In this document: positions 17,291 through 26,012 of the stretch, in pieces
How positions within the stretch are numbered: position 1 is the stretch's first letter
How the letters are laid out: each line of letters begins with the position of its first letter
Notes under the pieces: model-generated
Told to the model about the DNA's origin: nothing
What the model saw: only the letters and a program-made list of their open reading frames with translations
Databases searched by the model: none
Position numbers and translations under genes: made by a program
NCBI RefSeq assembly: GCF_027947595.1
Contig: NZ_CP116257.1
Span: 5,465,501-5,529,500 of the forward strand
DNA: 64,000 bases
Direction: 5' to 3'
DNA from: Streptomyces lienomycini
Lineage (GTDB): Bacteria > Actinomycetota > Actinomycetes > Streptomycetales > Streptomycetaceae

Positions 17291-18292
17291 ATGGAGACGA
17301 GTACCGAGGATGCCGCGGAGGAGACCCGCGGACCCGCCCGACCGGCGGCGACCGTGACGGACCACGCGGACGCGGCGGCGGAGACCACGGCGGTGGCGGC
17401 GGACACGACGGCCACGGCCGCCTCGCCCGCGCCCGTGGCGATACGACCGCCCACCTCGCTCTCGCCCTCCCGCGCCGGTGACTTCATGCAGTGCCCGCTG
17501 CTGTACCGGTTCCGGGTCATCGACCGGCTGCCGGAGAAGCCCAGCGAGGCGGCGACCAGGGGGACCCTGGTGCACGCGGTGCTGGAGCGGCTCTTCGACG
17601 CCCCGGCGGCCGAGCGCACCGCACCGCGGGCCAAGGCGCTGGTCCCGGGCCAGTGGGACCGGCTGCGGGAGAGCAGGCCCGAGGTCGAGGAGCTGTTCGC
17701 GGACGACCCGGAGGGCGAGCGGCTGGCGCGGTGGCTCACCGAGGCGGAGCGGCTCGTCGAGCGCTGGTTCACCCTGGAGGACCCGAGCCGGCTGGAGCCC
17801 GCCGAGCGGGAGATGTTCGTCGAGGCCGAGCTGGACTCCGGGCTGCGGCTGCGCGGCATCATCGACCGGGTCGACGTCGCGCCCACCGGTGAGGTGCGGA
17901 TCGTCGACTACAAGACGGGCAAGGCGCCCCGGCCGCAGTACGCCGAGGGCGCGCTGTTCCAGATGAAGTTCTACGCGTTGGTGGTGTGGCGGCTGAGGAA
18001 GGTCGTCCCGCGCCGGCTGCAGCTGGTCTATCTCGGCAGCGGCGACGTACTCACCTACGACCCGGTCGTGGCCGACCTGGAGCGGGTGGAGCGCAAGCTG
18101 CTGGCGCTGTGGGACGCGATCCGGCTGGCGACCGAGACCGGCGACTGGCGGCCCCGGCCCACCAAGTTGTGCGGCTGGTGCGACCACCAGGCGCACTGCC
18201 CGGAGTTCGGCGGCACTCCCCCGCCCTATCCGCTGCCGGTGAGGGCGGCCGACCCCGGCGGCGCCGAACAGGGCAGAATGGGGCCGGAGTAG
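17291..18292 (+). CDS. RecB-family PD-(D/E)XK nuclease with candidate Fe-S cysteines
   Basis: The 333-residue product begins with about 50 low-complexity residues. A Cas4/AddB-like nuclease domain follows: FMQCPLLYRFRVIDRLP (Cys68), GTLVHAVLERLF, then the active site GIIDRVD (Asp192) and IVDYKTGK (Asp206, Lys208). Cys294, Cys297 and Cys303 near the end, with Cys68, match the four-cysteine iron-sulfur arrangement of AddB- and Cas4-type nucleases. It should be a DNA exonuclease; its helicase partner is not adjacent. ATG start. It is divergent from the site-2 protease. Its TAG stop coincides with the left end of the MITE-like element that separates it from the response regulator. Confidence 0.88.
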   Translation: METSTEDAAEETRGPARPAATVTDHADAAAETTAVAADTTATAASPAPVAIRPPTSLSPSRAGDFMQCPLLYRFRVIDRLPEKPSEAATRGTLVHAVLERLFDAPAAERTAPRAKALVPGQWDRLRESRPEVEELFADDPEGERLARWLTEAERLVERWFTLEDPSRLEPAEREMFVEAELDSGLRLRGIIDRVDVAPTGEVRIVDYKTGKAPRPQYAEGALFQMKFYALVVWRLRKVVPRRLQLVYLGSGDVLTYDPVVADLERVERKLLALWDAIRLATETGDWRPRPTKLCGWCDHQAHCPEFGGTPPPYPLPVRAADPGGAEQGRMGPE

Positions 18293-18476
18293 GGCCTGTC
18301 CGGCGGCTCATGCCGCGGACGCGGGGTCCGGCACACCGTCCGCGGTGTTGTCCTCGGTCGCCAACGCTCCGCGTTGACGCCCTCTCCGCCTTGCGGCCGG
18401 ACGCACCGGGCCCGCTCACCGGCGCCGACAAGGTGCCTCCGACCTGCCTGCGACCTGATCCGCCGGACAGGCCCTA
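18290..18476. mobile_element. MITE-like element: perfect 17-bp terminal inverted repeats flanked by TA
   Basis: TAGGGCCTGTCCGGCGG (18290-18306) is repeated inverted as CCGCCGGACAGGCCCTA at 18460-18476. Similarity continues inward with mismatches to about 27 bp. The ends can be read as a GGGCC...GGCCC element between two TA dinucleotides, the target duplication of IS630/Tc1-type elements. There is no transposase gene. Inside are further hairpins (arms 18313-18321/18337-18345, and CAACGC/GCGTTG at 18362-18376). Removing the element and one TA leaves TAG, then CGAAGGAGACTTAC and the GTG of the next gene. Confidence 0.7.
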
Positions 18477-18491
18477 GCGAAGGAGACTTAC

Positions 18492-19163
18492 GTGGCCATC
18501 CGCGTCCTGCTCGTCGACGACCAGCCGCTGCTGCGCACGGGGTTCCGCATGATTCTGGAGGCCGAGCAGGACCTCGCGGTCGTCGGCGAGGCCGGTGACG
18601 GCCTCCAGGCCCTCGACCAGGTGCGGGCGTTGCAGCCCGACGTGGTGCTGATGGACATCCGCATGCCGCGGATGGACGGTGTGGAGGCGACCCGCCAGAT
18701 CACCGGTCCCGAGCGGGACGGCCCGGCGAAGGTGCTGGTGCTGACCACCTTCGATCTCGACGAGTACGTGGTGGAGGCGCTGAAGGCGGGTGCCAGCGGC
18801 TTCCTGCTCAAGGACGCCCCGGCCAACGAGCTGGTGCAGGCGATCCGGGTGGTGGCCAGCGGCGAGGCGATGCTCGCGCCGAGCATCACCAGGCGGCTGC
18901 TGGACAAGTACGCCACTCATCTGCCCTCGGGCGAGGAGCCGGTGCCGGACACCCTGCACACGCTGACGGACCGGGAGGTGGAGGTGCTGAAGCTGGTGGC
19001 CCGGGGGCTGTCCAACGCGGAGATCGCCGCGGACCTCTTCGTGAGCGAGACAACCGTCAAGACACACGTCGGGCACGTGCTGACGAAGCTGGGTCTGCGG
19101 GACCGGGTGCAGGCGGCGGTGTACGCGTACGAGAGCGGCCTCGTTCGGCCCGGCGCGCAGTAG
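18492..19163 (+). CDS. NarL/LuxR-family response regulator
   Basis: This is a 223-residue two-domain regulator. The receiver domain carries VDDQ acidic residues at 9-10, the phosphoacceptor Asp55 in LMDIRMPRMDG, LTTF and a conserved lysine in FLLKDAP. The C-terminal LuxR-type DNA-binding domain is TLTDREVEVLKLVARGLSNA ... ETTVKTHVGHVLTKLGLRDR. GTG start with AAGGAGA upstream. No sensor kinase is adjacent, so its signal is unknown. Before the MITE insertion it probably followed the RecB-like gene by 14 nt and shared its transcript. Confidence 0.95.
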   Translation: MAIRVLLVDDQPLLRTGFRMILEAEQDLAVVGEAGDGLQALDQVRALQPDVVLMDIRMPRMDGVEATRQITGPERDGPAKVLVLTTFDLDEYVVEALKAGASGFLLKDAPANELVQAIRVVASGEAMLAPSITRRLLDKYATHLPSGEEPVPDTLHTLTDREVEVLKLVARGLSNAEIAADLFVSETTVKTHVGHVLTKLGLRDRVQAAVYAYESGLVRPGAQ

Positions 19164-19185
19164 AGCGTTCGCCGCGGTCCTCGAA

Positions 19186-19229
19186 CCCGAAGGGCGCCTT
19201 CTCCCAGCTGGGAGAAGGCGCCCTTCGGG
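19186..19229. terminator. 44-bp perfect palindrome, bidirectional terminator
   Basis: Two 22-bp arms meet with no spacer (centre CAGCTG). It lies between the converging response regulator (stop 19163) and the peptide-binding lipoprotein (stop 19248), so it can end transcription from both sides. No T tract on either strand. Confidence 0.85.
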
Positions 19230-19247
19230 TGTGGTGCGGTGCCGGCG

Positions 19248-20849
19248 TCAGCCGCTCACGCCCCGGCCCAGCTCCCAGAGCTGAAGTGACGAGGAGGCGT
19301 TGAGGACGTAGGCCGTGCCCGTGACGTCGTCGCGGGTGGCGACGTACTGCTTGCCCTGCCACAGCGGGAGCAGCGGCACCTCCTCGGCGGTGATGTCCTG
19401 GATCTCGGTGAGGACGTCCACCGCGGAGAGCCGGTCGGCCTCGCCGCGGGACTGCGGGATCAGGTTGTTGATGATGTTCTTGTTCGCGTACGGCATCTTG
19501 AGGGTGTTGTTCGTGTCGAGGAACGGCGCGATGAAGCTGTCGGCGTCGGGGAAGTCGGGGAACCAGCCCATGCCGAAGACGTCGTACTCGCGGTTGCGCT
19601 CCGCCGGTTGGAACTTCTCCCAGGGCGTGCCCTTGATGTCCACCTTGAACAGGCCGCTGTCGTTCAGCTGCTTCTGAAGCTGCTCGAACTCCTGCTTGGT
19701 CGCGGCGCCGTAGTGGTCGGTCGTGTAGTTCAGCGTCAGCTTGACCGGCGTGGTGATGTCCGCGTCCTCCAGCATGGCCTTCGCCTTGTCGACGCTCGCG
19801 TCGCCGTACTTGTTGAAGAACGAGTTGGAGTGGCCGGTGATGCCGGCCGGAACCATCGAGTACAGCGGCTGGGCCTGCGAGCCGTAGACCGCGGAGACCA
19901 GCTCGTTGCGGTTGATGAGCTGGGCCATCGCCTGGCGGACGGCCTTGTCCTTCACCGTCGACGCTTCCGTGTTGAAGGCCAGGTAGCGGATCTCGAGGCC
20001 GGAGACCTCGACCAGGTTGACGTCCCCGTCCGTGGCACGGGAGAGCTTCTGGACCTGTTCGGGCGTCATCGCGCGGGTCATCACGTCGATGTCGCCCTTG
20101 TCGATCGCGGCGCCCATGGTCTCCGCGTCGTCGAAGAAGACCATCTCCACCTTGTCGTTGTTCACCTTGAGGCTCCCCTTGTAGTTGGGGTTCTTGGTGA
20201 ACACGGCCTTGGTCAGTATGTCGTCCTTGACCTCGGCCTTCATGGTGTACGGGCCGGAGCCGTCCAGTTCCCAGCCGTCGCGCAGCTTGTCCTTGGGGTA
20301 GTCGTCGGGGTTGACGATGCCCGCGACGGGGGTCGACAGCTTGAAGGGGAAGGTGGCGTCGGCCGTCTTGAGGTGGAAGATGACCTCGCGGTCGCCCTGC
20401 GTCTCGACGGTGTCCACGGTGCTGAGCAGCGAGGCGACCTCGGTGTCGGCCTTGATGGCCAGGGCACGCTCGATGGAGTACTTGACGTCCTCCGCGGTGA
20501 TCGGGTCACCGTTGGCGAACTTCAGACCGTCCCGCAGGGTGCACGCGTACCGTTCGTTTCCGGTGTCCGTGAAGCCGCACTTCTCGGCGGCCTCGGGCAC
20601 CGGCTCGCCGTCGCCGCGGGGCTGCACCATGAGGGTCTGCTGGGTCTGGCGCAGGACGTTCCAGAGGCCGACGTCGTAGGCGTATGCCGGGTCGAGCGGT
20701 GCGGGCGCCTCCTTCGAGACGCTGAACCGGTCCGTGGTGCCGACGACGATCGCGTCTCCGCCGCTGCCGCTGTCCGAGCCGCCGCAGGCGGCGAGCACCG
20801 GCGCGAGCACGCCGACGACGGCCGGCAGCACCAAAGTCTTGCGGTTCAT
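19248..20849 (-). CDS. Peptide ABC transporter substrate-binding lipoprotein (SBP family 5)
   Basis: The 533-residue product carries a lipoprotein signal MNRKTLVLPAVVGVLAPVLA with lipobox L19-A-A-C22. A family-5 oligopeptide-binding fold follows: GLKFANGDPITAEDVKYSIE, DGSGPYTMKAEV, EVSGLEIRYLAFNTEA, KAVRQAMAQLINR and MGWFPDFPDADSF. It would capture peptides outside the membrane and hand them to an ABC permease. No permease or ATPase gene lies beside it, so it is an orphan component. ATG at 20849. It converges on the response regulator across a 44-bp palindrome. Confidence 0.92.
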   Translation of the reverse strand: MNRKTLVLPAVVGVLAPVLAACGGSDSGSGGDAIVVGTTDRFSVSKEAPAPLDPAYAYDVGLWNVLRQTQQTLMVQPRGDGEPVPEAAEKCGFTDTGNERYACTLRDGLKFANGDPITAEDVKYSIERALAIKADTEVASLLSTVDTVETQGDREVIFHLKTADATFPFKLSTPVAGIVNPDDYPKDKLRDGWELDGSGPYTMKAEVKDDILTKAVFTKNPNYKGSLKVNNDKVEMVFFDDAETMGAAIDKGDIDVMTRAMTPEQVQKLSRATDGDVNLVEVSGLEIRYLAFNTEASTVKDKAVRQAMAQLINRNELVSAVYGSQAQPLYSMVPAGITGHSNSFFNKYGDASVDKAKAMLEDADITTPVKLTLNYTTDHYGAATKQEFEQLQKQLNDSGLFKVDIKGTPWEKFQPAERNREYDVFGMGWFPDFPDADSFIAPFLDTNNTLKMPYANKNIINNLIPQSRGEADRLSAVDVLTEIQDITAEEVPLLPLWQGKQYVATRDDVTGTAYVLNASSSLQLWELGRGVSG

Positions 20850-21293
20850 GCTCGAGTTTCTCCAGAGCTGTTGGTCCGTGTATCCGGCATGCAGGGGTGT
20901 CGCGGCGGATCACGGGGGTAGTGGCCGATGTTCTCGCGACGAGATTAGTCCGCGTCCGCACGGGCTCTCGCAGCCACCGGAGTTGAGGGCTCATCACGGA
21001 GTGAAACCGGGTGTGGACACACCGAAAACCCGACAGTGGAAGGATTAGTGCAGGGTTTCACCAATCAGGACACAAGGACTCCCCGACAACGTTCGCCAGG
21101 CGGCGGGCAGCACACCCGTACCCCCCTGTCGACCCCTCGGGGCGTGGTGAACGTCACAGTTGGTCTCCGGTCGGGCGTCCTGGAAATCGACTGTTCGAGG
21201 TGGCGGAAAACGGCGTGTGGCAGCCCTTCGGTGCACTCTGCGCGGCCCTTCCCGGAATTGCCGTGGTAAGGCCGCCGCACGCTCGGTGAACGC
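20850..21293. other. Non-coding stretch upstream of the peptide-binding lipoprotein
   Basis: About 440 bp with no credible gene; short ORFs here lack ribosome sites and conserved motifs. It holds the promoter region of the minus-strand lipoprotein and the 3' flank of the HAD gene. AT-richer segments near 21030-21070 and 21170-21210 are the likeliest promoter positions, but I could not assign -35/-10 boxes with confidence. Confidence 0.5.
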
Positions 21294-21995
21294 CTAGCGC
21301 ATTTGTGTCATCAGGCCGCGCAGAAATGTCAGGTCGACTTCTTCCAGAGAGGCGACCACCGTGCGCCGGGCGGCCGGGGTGATGGGGGCGACCGAGGGGA
21401 CCGCCACGACGTGGCAGCCGGCCGACTCGGCGGCGGCGACGCCGGTCGCGGTGTCCTCGACGACGGCGCAGCGGGCCGGGTCCGCGCCGAGTCCGGCCGC
21501 GGCGGCCAGGTACGGGTCGGGGTGGGGCTTGGTGCGGGGCACCTCGTCGCCCGCGACGGTGAGGGCGAAGTTCTGGGGGCCCAGCGTCTTCAGCACGCGG
21601 TCGATGATGCGCCGGTGCGAGGCGGAGACCAGGGCCGTGGGGATCTCGTGCGCGGACAGCTCCGCGAGCAGCCGGGCGGCGCCGGGCATGAGCGGCAGGT
21701 CGCGGCCGATGCGCTGCTCGAAGCCGTCGTTGAGCAGGACGCTGAGTTCGGCGAGGGTGATGTCGGCGCCGGTGGCCTCGATCAGGAAGCCCGCGCTGCG
21801 GGTCATGGGGCCGCCGACCACCACGTGGCGCCAGGAGTCGTCGAGGGTGTGGCCGAGGGAGGCGAAGACCTCCGTCTCGACGTCCCACCAGAAGCCCTCG
21901 GTGTCCACCAGGGTGCCGTCCATGTCGAGCAGCACGGCCTGCAGGGCGGAGCCTTCGGCCGTACGGGTTCCGAGTGCGGGGACCGTACTGGTCAT
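21294..21995 (-). CDS. HAD-superfamily phosphatase (beta-phosphoglucomutase-like)
   Basis: This is a 233-residue HAD hydrolase. Motif I is LLDMDGTLVDTEGFW (Asp24 nucleophile, Asp26), motif II TALVSASHR, motif III KPHPDPYL and motif IV CAVVEDTATGVAAAESAG. A helical cap lies between motifs I and II, as in the subfamily I phosphatases and beta-phosphoglucomutase. The substrate is unknown. ATG at 21995 with AAGGAGGT upstream. It lies downstream of metH but after a hairpin, so it is probably its own transcript. The same frame is open far upstream through metH as a shadow, which should be ignored. Confidence 0.92.
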   Translation of the reverse strand: MTSTVPALGTRTAEGSALQAVLLDMDGTLVDTEGFWWDVETEVFASLGHTLDDSWRHVVVGGPMTRSAGFLIEATGADITLAELSVLLNDGFEQRIGRDLPLMPGAARLLAELSAHEIPTALVSASHRRIIDRVLKTLGPQNFALTVAGDEVPRTKPHPDPYLAAAAGLGADPARCAVVEDTATGVAAAESAGCHVVAVPSVAPITPAARRTVVASLEEVDLTFLRGLMTQMR

Positions 21996-22020
21996 CCACG
22001 TACCTCCTTGAGGGACGATC

Positions 22021-22049
22021 AGGCCGGCTCCCACGAAGGGAGCCGGCCT
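22021..22049 (-). terminator. Hairpin terminator after metH
   Basis: Perfect 12-bp arms (AGGCCGGCTCCC / GGGAGCCGGCCT) with a 5-nt loop, 72 bp beyond the metH stop and just before the HAD gene. Confidence 0.75.
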
Positions 22050-22120
22050 GCGGTGGACCGACCAGTGTACGTCGTGCGGGACGCGAACGCCTGGTGTGGC
22101 CCCGGAGGCGGTGCGGGGCC

Positions 22121-25100
22121 TCAGCGGGCGTTGAAGTACTTCGCCTCCGGGTGGTGGATGACGATGGCGTCGGTGGACTGCTCGGGGTGGAGCTGGAACT
22201 CCTCGGAGAGGTGGACGCCGATGCGCTCCGGCTCCAGGAGGGCGGCGATCTTGGCGCGGTCCTCCAGGTCGGGGCAGGCGCCGTAGCCGAGGGAGAAGCG
22301 GGCGCCCCGGTACTTGAGGGCGAACATGTCCTCCATCCCGGCCGGGTCCTCTCCGGCGAAGCCGAGTTCGGAGCGCACGCGCGCGTGCCAGTACTCGGCG
22401 AGGGCCTCGGCGAGCTGGACGGACAGGCCGTGCAGTTCGAGGTAGTCGCGGTAGGCGTTGGCCTCGAACATGCGGGCCGTCTCCTCGCCGATGCGGGAGC
22501 CGACGGTGACGACCTGGAAGCCGACGACGTCCCTCTCGCCGGACTCCTCCGGGCGGAAGAAGTCGGCCAGGCACAGGCGCCGGCCGCGGCGCTGGCGGGG
22601 GAAGGTGAACCGGGTGCGCTCGTTGCCGTCGTCGTCGAGGACGATCAGGTCGTCGTCCTTGGAGACGCAGGGGAAGTAGCCGTAGACGACGGCCGCCTCC
22701 AGCAGGTTCTCCGTCTGGAGCCGGTCGAGCAGGCCCCGCAGCCGCGGCCGTCCCTCGGACTCGACGAGTTCCTCGTAGGAGGGTCCCTCGCCGGTGCGGG
22801 CCTGCTTGAGGCCCCACTGGCCCTTGAAGAGGGCGCCCTCGTCGAGCCAGGAGGCGTACTCCTTGAGCTGGATGCCCTTGACGACGCGGGTGCCGCGGAA
22901 GGGGGGCTCGGGGACGGGGTTGTCGGTGGCGACGTCGGAGCGGACGCTGCCCTCCTCGGGCCGCTCGTCGATCTCGACGGTGGCGGCCCGCACCCGGCGC
23001 TGCTTCAGCTCGGGCAGCTTGGCGCCGGGCACGCCGCGCTTGATGCCGATGAGGGCGTCCATGAGGCGCAGACCCTCGAAGGCGTCGCGGGCGTAGCGGA
23101 CCTCGCCGTCGTAGACCTCGTGGAGGTCCTGTTCGACGTAGGCCCTGGTGAGGGCGGCGCCGCCGAGGATGACGGGGTAGTCGGCCGCCAGCCCCCGCTG
23201 GTTCAGCTCCTCCAGGTTCTCCTTCATGATCACCGTGGACTTGACCAGGAGCCCGGACATGCCGATGACGTCGGCCCTGTGCTCGTCGGCCGCCTCCAGG
23301 ATCGCGGAGACCGGCTGCTTGATGCCGAGGTTGACGACGGTGTAGCCGTTGTTGGACAGGATGATGTCGACGAGGTTCTTGCCGATGTCGTGGACGTCGC
23401 CGCGGACGGTGGCCAGCACGATGGTGCCCTTGCCCGCGTCGTCGGTCTTCTCCATGTGCGGTTCGAGGTGGGCCACCGCGGTCTTCATGACCTCGGCGGA
23501 CTGGAGCACGAACGGCAGCTGCATCTGACCGGAGCCGAACAGTTCGCCGACGACCTTCATGCCGTCGAGCAGGGTCTCGTTGACGATGTCGAGGGCGGGG
23601 CGCTCCTGGAGGGCGTCGTCCAGATCCCGTTCCAGGCCGTTCTTCTCGCCGTCGATGATGCGTCGCTTGAGGCGCTCCTCCAGCGGGAGGGCGGCGAGTT
23701 CCTCGGCCTTGGAGGCCCGCAGCGACTTGGCGGTGGCGCCCTCGAAGAGCGCCATCAGCTTCTGCAGCGGGTCGTAGCCCTCGCGGCGGCGGTCGTGGAT
23801 CAGGTCGAGGGCGGTGGTGACCTGCTCCTCGTCGAAGCGGGCGATCGGCAGGATCTTGCTGGCGTGCACGATCGCCGAGTCCAGGCCCGCCTTGACGCAC
23901 TCGTCGAGGAAGACGGAGTTGAGCAGGATGCGGGCGGCCGGGTTGAGGCCGAAGGAGATGTTGGACAGGCCGAGGGTGGTCTGCACGTCGGGGTGGCGCC
24001 GCTTCAGCTCGCGGATGCCCTCGATGGTGGCCAGGCCGTCCTTGCGGGACTCCTCCTGGCCGGTGCAGATGGTGAAGGTCAGGCAGTCGACTAGGATGTC
24101 GGACTCGTGGATGCCCCAGTTGCCGGTGAGGTCGTCGATGAGCCGTTCGGCGATCTCGACCTTCTTCTCGGCGGTGCGCGCCTGGCCCACCTCGTCGATG
24201 GTCAGGGCGATCAGCGCGGCGCCGTGCTCCCGGGCGAGCTTCGTGACGCGCGCGAACCGGGACTCGGGGCCGGCGCCGTCCTCGTAGTTCACCGAGTTGA
24301 TGACCGCGCGGCCGCCGAGCTTCTCCAGGCCGGCCTGGAGAACGTCGACCTCGGTGGAGTCCAGCACGATCGGCAGCGTGGAGGCGGTGGCGAACCGGCC
24401 GGCCAGTTCCTCCATGTCGGCGACGCCGTCCCGGCCGACGTAGTCCACGCACAGGTCGAGCATGTGCGCGCCCTCGCGGATCTGGTCGCGGGCCATCTCG
24501 ACGCAGTCGTCCCAGCGGCCGTCCAGCATGGCCTCGCGGAACTTCTTGGAGCCGTTGGCGTTGGTCCGCTCGCCGATGGCCAGGTAGGAGGTGTCCTGGC
24601 GGAAGGGCACCGTCTGGTAGAGCGAGGCGGCGCCGGGCTCGGGCCGCGGGTGCCGCTCGGTGGGGGCGGCGCCCCGGACGCGCTCGACGACCTGGCGCAG
24701 GTGCTCGGGGGTGGTGCCGCAGCAGCCGCCGACCAGGGACAGGCCGTACTCGCGGACGAAGGTCTCCTGCGCGTCGGCCAGCTCGGGCGCGGTGAGCGGG
24801 TAGTGGGCGCCGTCCTTGCCGAGGACGGGCAGACCGGCGTTGGGCATGCAGGACAGCGGGACGCGGGAGTGGCGGGCGAGGTAGCGCAGGTGCTCGCTCA
24901 TCTCGGCCGGGCCGGTGGCGCAGTTCAGGCCGATCATGTCGATGCCGAGGGGCTCCAGCGCGGTGAGCGCGGCGCCGATCTCGGAGCCGAGGAGCATGGT
25001 GCCGGTGGTCTCGACGGTGACGGACACGATGACGGGGAGGTCCAGGCCCAGGGCGTCCAGGGCACGCCGGGCGCCGAGCACGGAGGCCTTGGTCTGGAGC

Positions 25101-25633
25101 AGGTCCTGAGTGGTCTCCACGAGCAGGGCGTCGGCGCCGCCGGCGACCAGGCCCTCGGCGTTGCGCTGGTAGGCGTCGCGCAGGACGGGGTACGGGGCGT
25201 GGCCGAGGGTGGGGAGCTTGGTGCCGGGGCCCATGGAGCCCAGCACCCAGCGCTGCCGGCCGTCGCGGGCGGCGAACTCGTCGGCCACCTCGCGGGCGAC
25301 GCGCGCGCCGGCCTCGGACAGTTCGTGGACGCGCTCGGGGATGTCGTACTCGCCGAGGGCGGAGTGGTTGGCGCCGAAGGTGTTGGTCTCGACGGCGTCG
25401 ACGCCGACGGCGAAGTACTCCTCGTGGACCGAGCGGACGATGTCGGGCCGGGTGAGGTTGAGGACCTCGTTGCACCCCTCCAGCTGCTGGAAGTCGTCCA
25501 GCGAGGGGTTCTGGGCCTGGAGCATGGTGCCCATGGCGCCGTCGGCGACCACCACGCGGGTGGCCAGGGCCTCTCGGAGGGCGGACACGCGGGTACGGGT
25601 GTCGGCGGGCGGGGTGGATGGCGACGAGGCCAT
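22121..25633 (-). CDS. metH: Cobalamin-dependent methionine synthase
   Basis: MetH transfers a methyl group from methyltetrahydrofolate through cobalamin to homocysteine. The 1170-residue product has all four modules. The homocysteine-binding barrel has the zinc pair in GLSLVGGCCGTTPEH near residue 303. The pterin-binding barrel contains ERTNANGSKKF and LGLSNISFGL. The cobalamin module has DVHDIGKN near residue 750, whose His binds cobalt. The reactivation domain contains YGYFPCVSKDDDL and an AdoMet-binding RFSLGYGACPDLEDR-type motif. ATG with AGGGAG upstream. It is divergent from gylR; no cobalamin riboswitch was recognised in its leader. Confidence 0.97.
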   Translation of the reverse strand: MASSPSTPPADTRTRVSALREALATRVVVADGAMGTMLQAQNPSLDDFQQLEGCNEVLNLTRPDIVRSVHEEYFAVGVDAVETNTFGANHSALGEYDIPERVHELSEAGARVAREVADEFAARDGRQRWVLGSMGPGTKLPTLGHAPYPVLRDAYQRNAEGLVAGGADALLVETTQDLLQTKASVLGARRALDALGLDLPVIVSVTVETTGTMLLGSEIGAALTALEPLGIDMIGLNCATGPAEMSEHLRYLARHSRVPLSCMPNAGLPVLGKDGAHYPLTAPELADAQETFVREYGLSLVGGCCGTTPEHLRQVVERVRGAAPTERHPRPEPGAASLYQTVPFRQDTSYLAIGERTNANGSKKFREAMLDGRWDDCVEMARDQIREGAHMLDLCVDYVGRDGVADMEELAGRFATASTLPIVLDSTEVDVLQAGLEKLGGRAVINSVNYEDGAGPESRFARVTKLAREHGAALIALTIDEVGQARTAEKKVEIAERLIDDLTGNWGIHESDILVDCLTFTICTGQEESRKDGLATIEGIRELKRRHPDVQTTLGLSNISFGLNPAARILLNSVFLDECVKAGLDSAIVHASKILPIARFDEEQVTTALDLIHDRRREGYDPLQKLMALFEGATAKSLRASKAEELAALPLEERLKRRIIDGEKNGLERDLDDALQERPALDIVNETLLDGMKVVGELFGSGQMQLPFVLQSAEVMKTAVAHLEPHMEKTDDAGKGTIVLATVRGDVHDIGKNLVDIILSNNGYTVVNLGIKQPVSAILEAADEHRADVIGMSGLLVKSTVIMKENLEELNQRGLAADYPVILGGAALTRAYVEQDLHEVYDGEVRYARDAFEGLRLMDALIGIKRGVPGAKLPELKQRRVRAATVEIDERPEEGSVRSDVATDNPVPEPPFRGTRVVKGIQLKEYASWLDEGALFKGQWGLKQARTGEGPSYEELVESEGRPRLRGLLDRLQTENLLEAAVVYGYFPCVSKDDDLIVLDDDGNERTRFTFPRQRRGRRLCLADFFRPEESGERDVVGFQVVTVGSRIGEETARMFEANAYRDYLELHGLSVQLAEALAEYWHARVRSELGFAGEDPAGMEDMFALKYRGARFSLGYGACPDLEDRAKIAALLEPERIGVHLSEEFQLHPEQSTDAIVIHHPEAKYFNAR

Positions 25634-26012
25634 GTAAGGGCTCCCTAGGATGCGACGGCTGTCGGCTTTGCGCCTCGCCCCGTGCCGTCCGTCGTGGACG
25701 CCCCCGGGGAGAACGCACGCCGCCAGGGTAGCCGGGACCGGGGCCCGATGGTCAGGGCGTCCACGAGACGGACGAGTATGGCGGGGCGAATACCCGCCGA
25801 ACGGATGAGCCCGCGCTCTTGGGAGGCGGCCGTGCGTGCCCGTTCCCGGGCGGGTCGCGGAGGGCGGCCGCGGTCACCCGACGTGGCCGAAGTGCAACAG
25901 TTGCCCGCCGACCATTGGCGGGAGGTCGGCATGGACCGGTAGTGTTCGGCATTGCCGAACGACGTCAGCGACGCCGAGGTCGGCAGTCGAAGGGGACGGA
26001 GGCAGTACGTCG
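25634..26012. other. Intergenic region between divergent metH and gylR
   Basis: 379 bp carrying promoters for both genes. The only clear site is the 17-bp GylR palindrome at 25944-25960. I looked for a cobalamin box on the metH side and did not find one. Short ORFs here lack ribosome sites and family similarity. Confidence 0.6.
25944..25960. promoter_or_regulatory. GylR (IclR-type) operator upstream of gylR
   Basis: GTTCGGCATTGCCGAAC is a palindrome apart from its centre, 53 bp before the gylR start. A 15/17 match lies upstream of glpF at 26972-26988. The shared motif at exactly these two promoters supports autoregulation and control of the glycerol genes by GylR. Confidence 0.75.

Noticed and set aside
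21036..21289. Small plus-strand ORFs of 77-92 codons upstream of the lipoprotein
   Set aside because: No ribosome site, arginine/proline-rich translations and no coding bias.
22121..25650. Long opposite-strand and alternate-frame ORFs across metH (up to about 1470 codons)
   Set aside because: Stop codons are rare in all frames at this G+C; only the metH frame has recognisable domains. The very long minus-frame ORF is the HAD gene frame left open through metH.
25634..26012. Cobalamin riboswitch upstream of metH
   Set aside because: No B12-box or matching helices were recognised on the minus strand; only a GylR palindrome and ordinary sequence.
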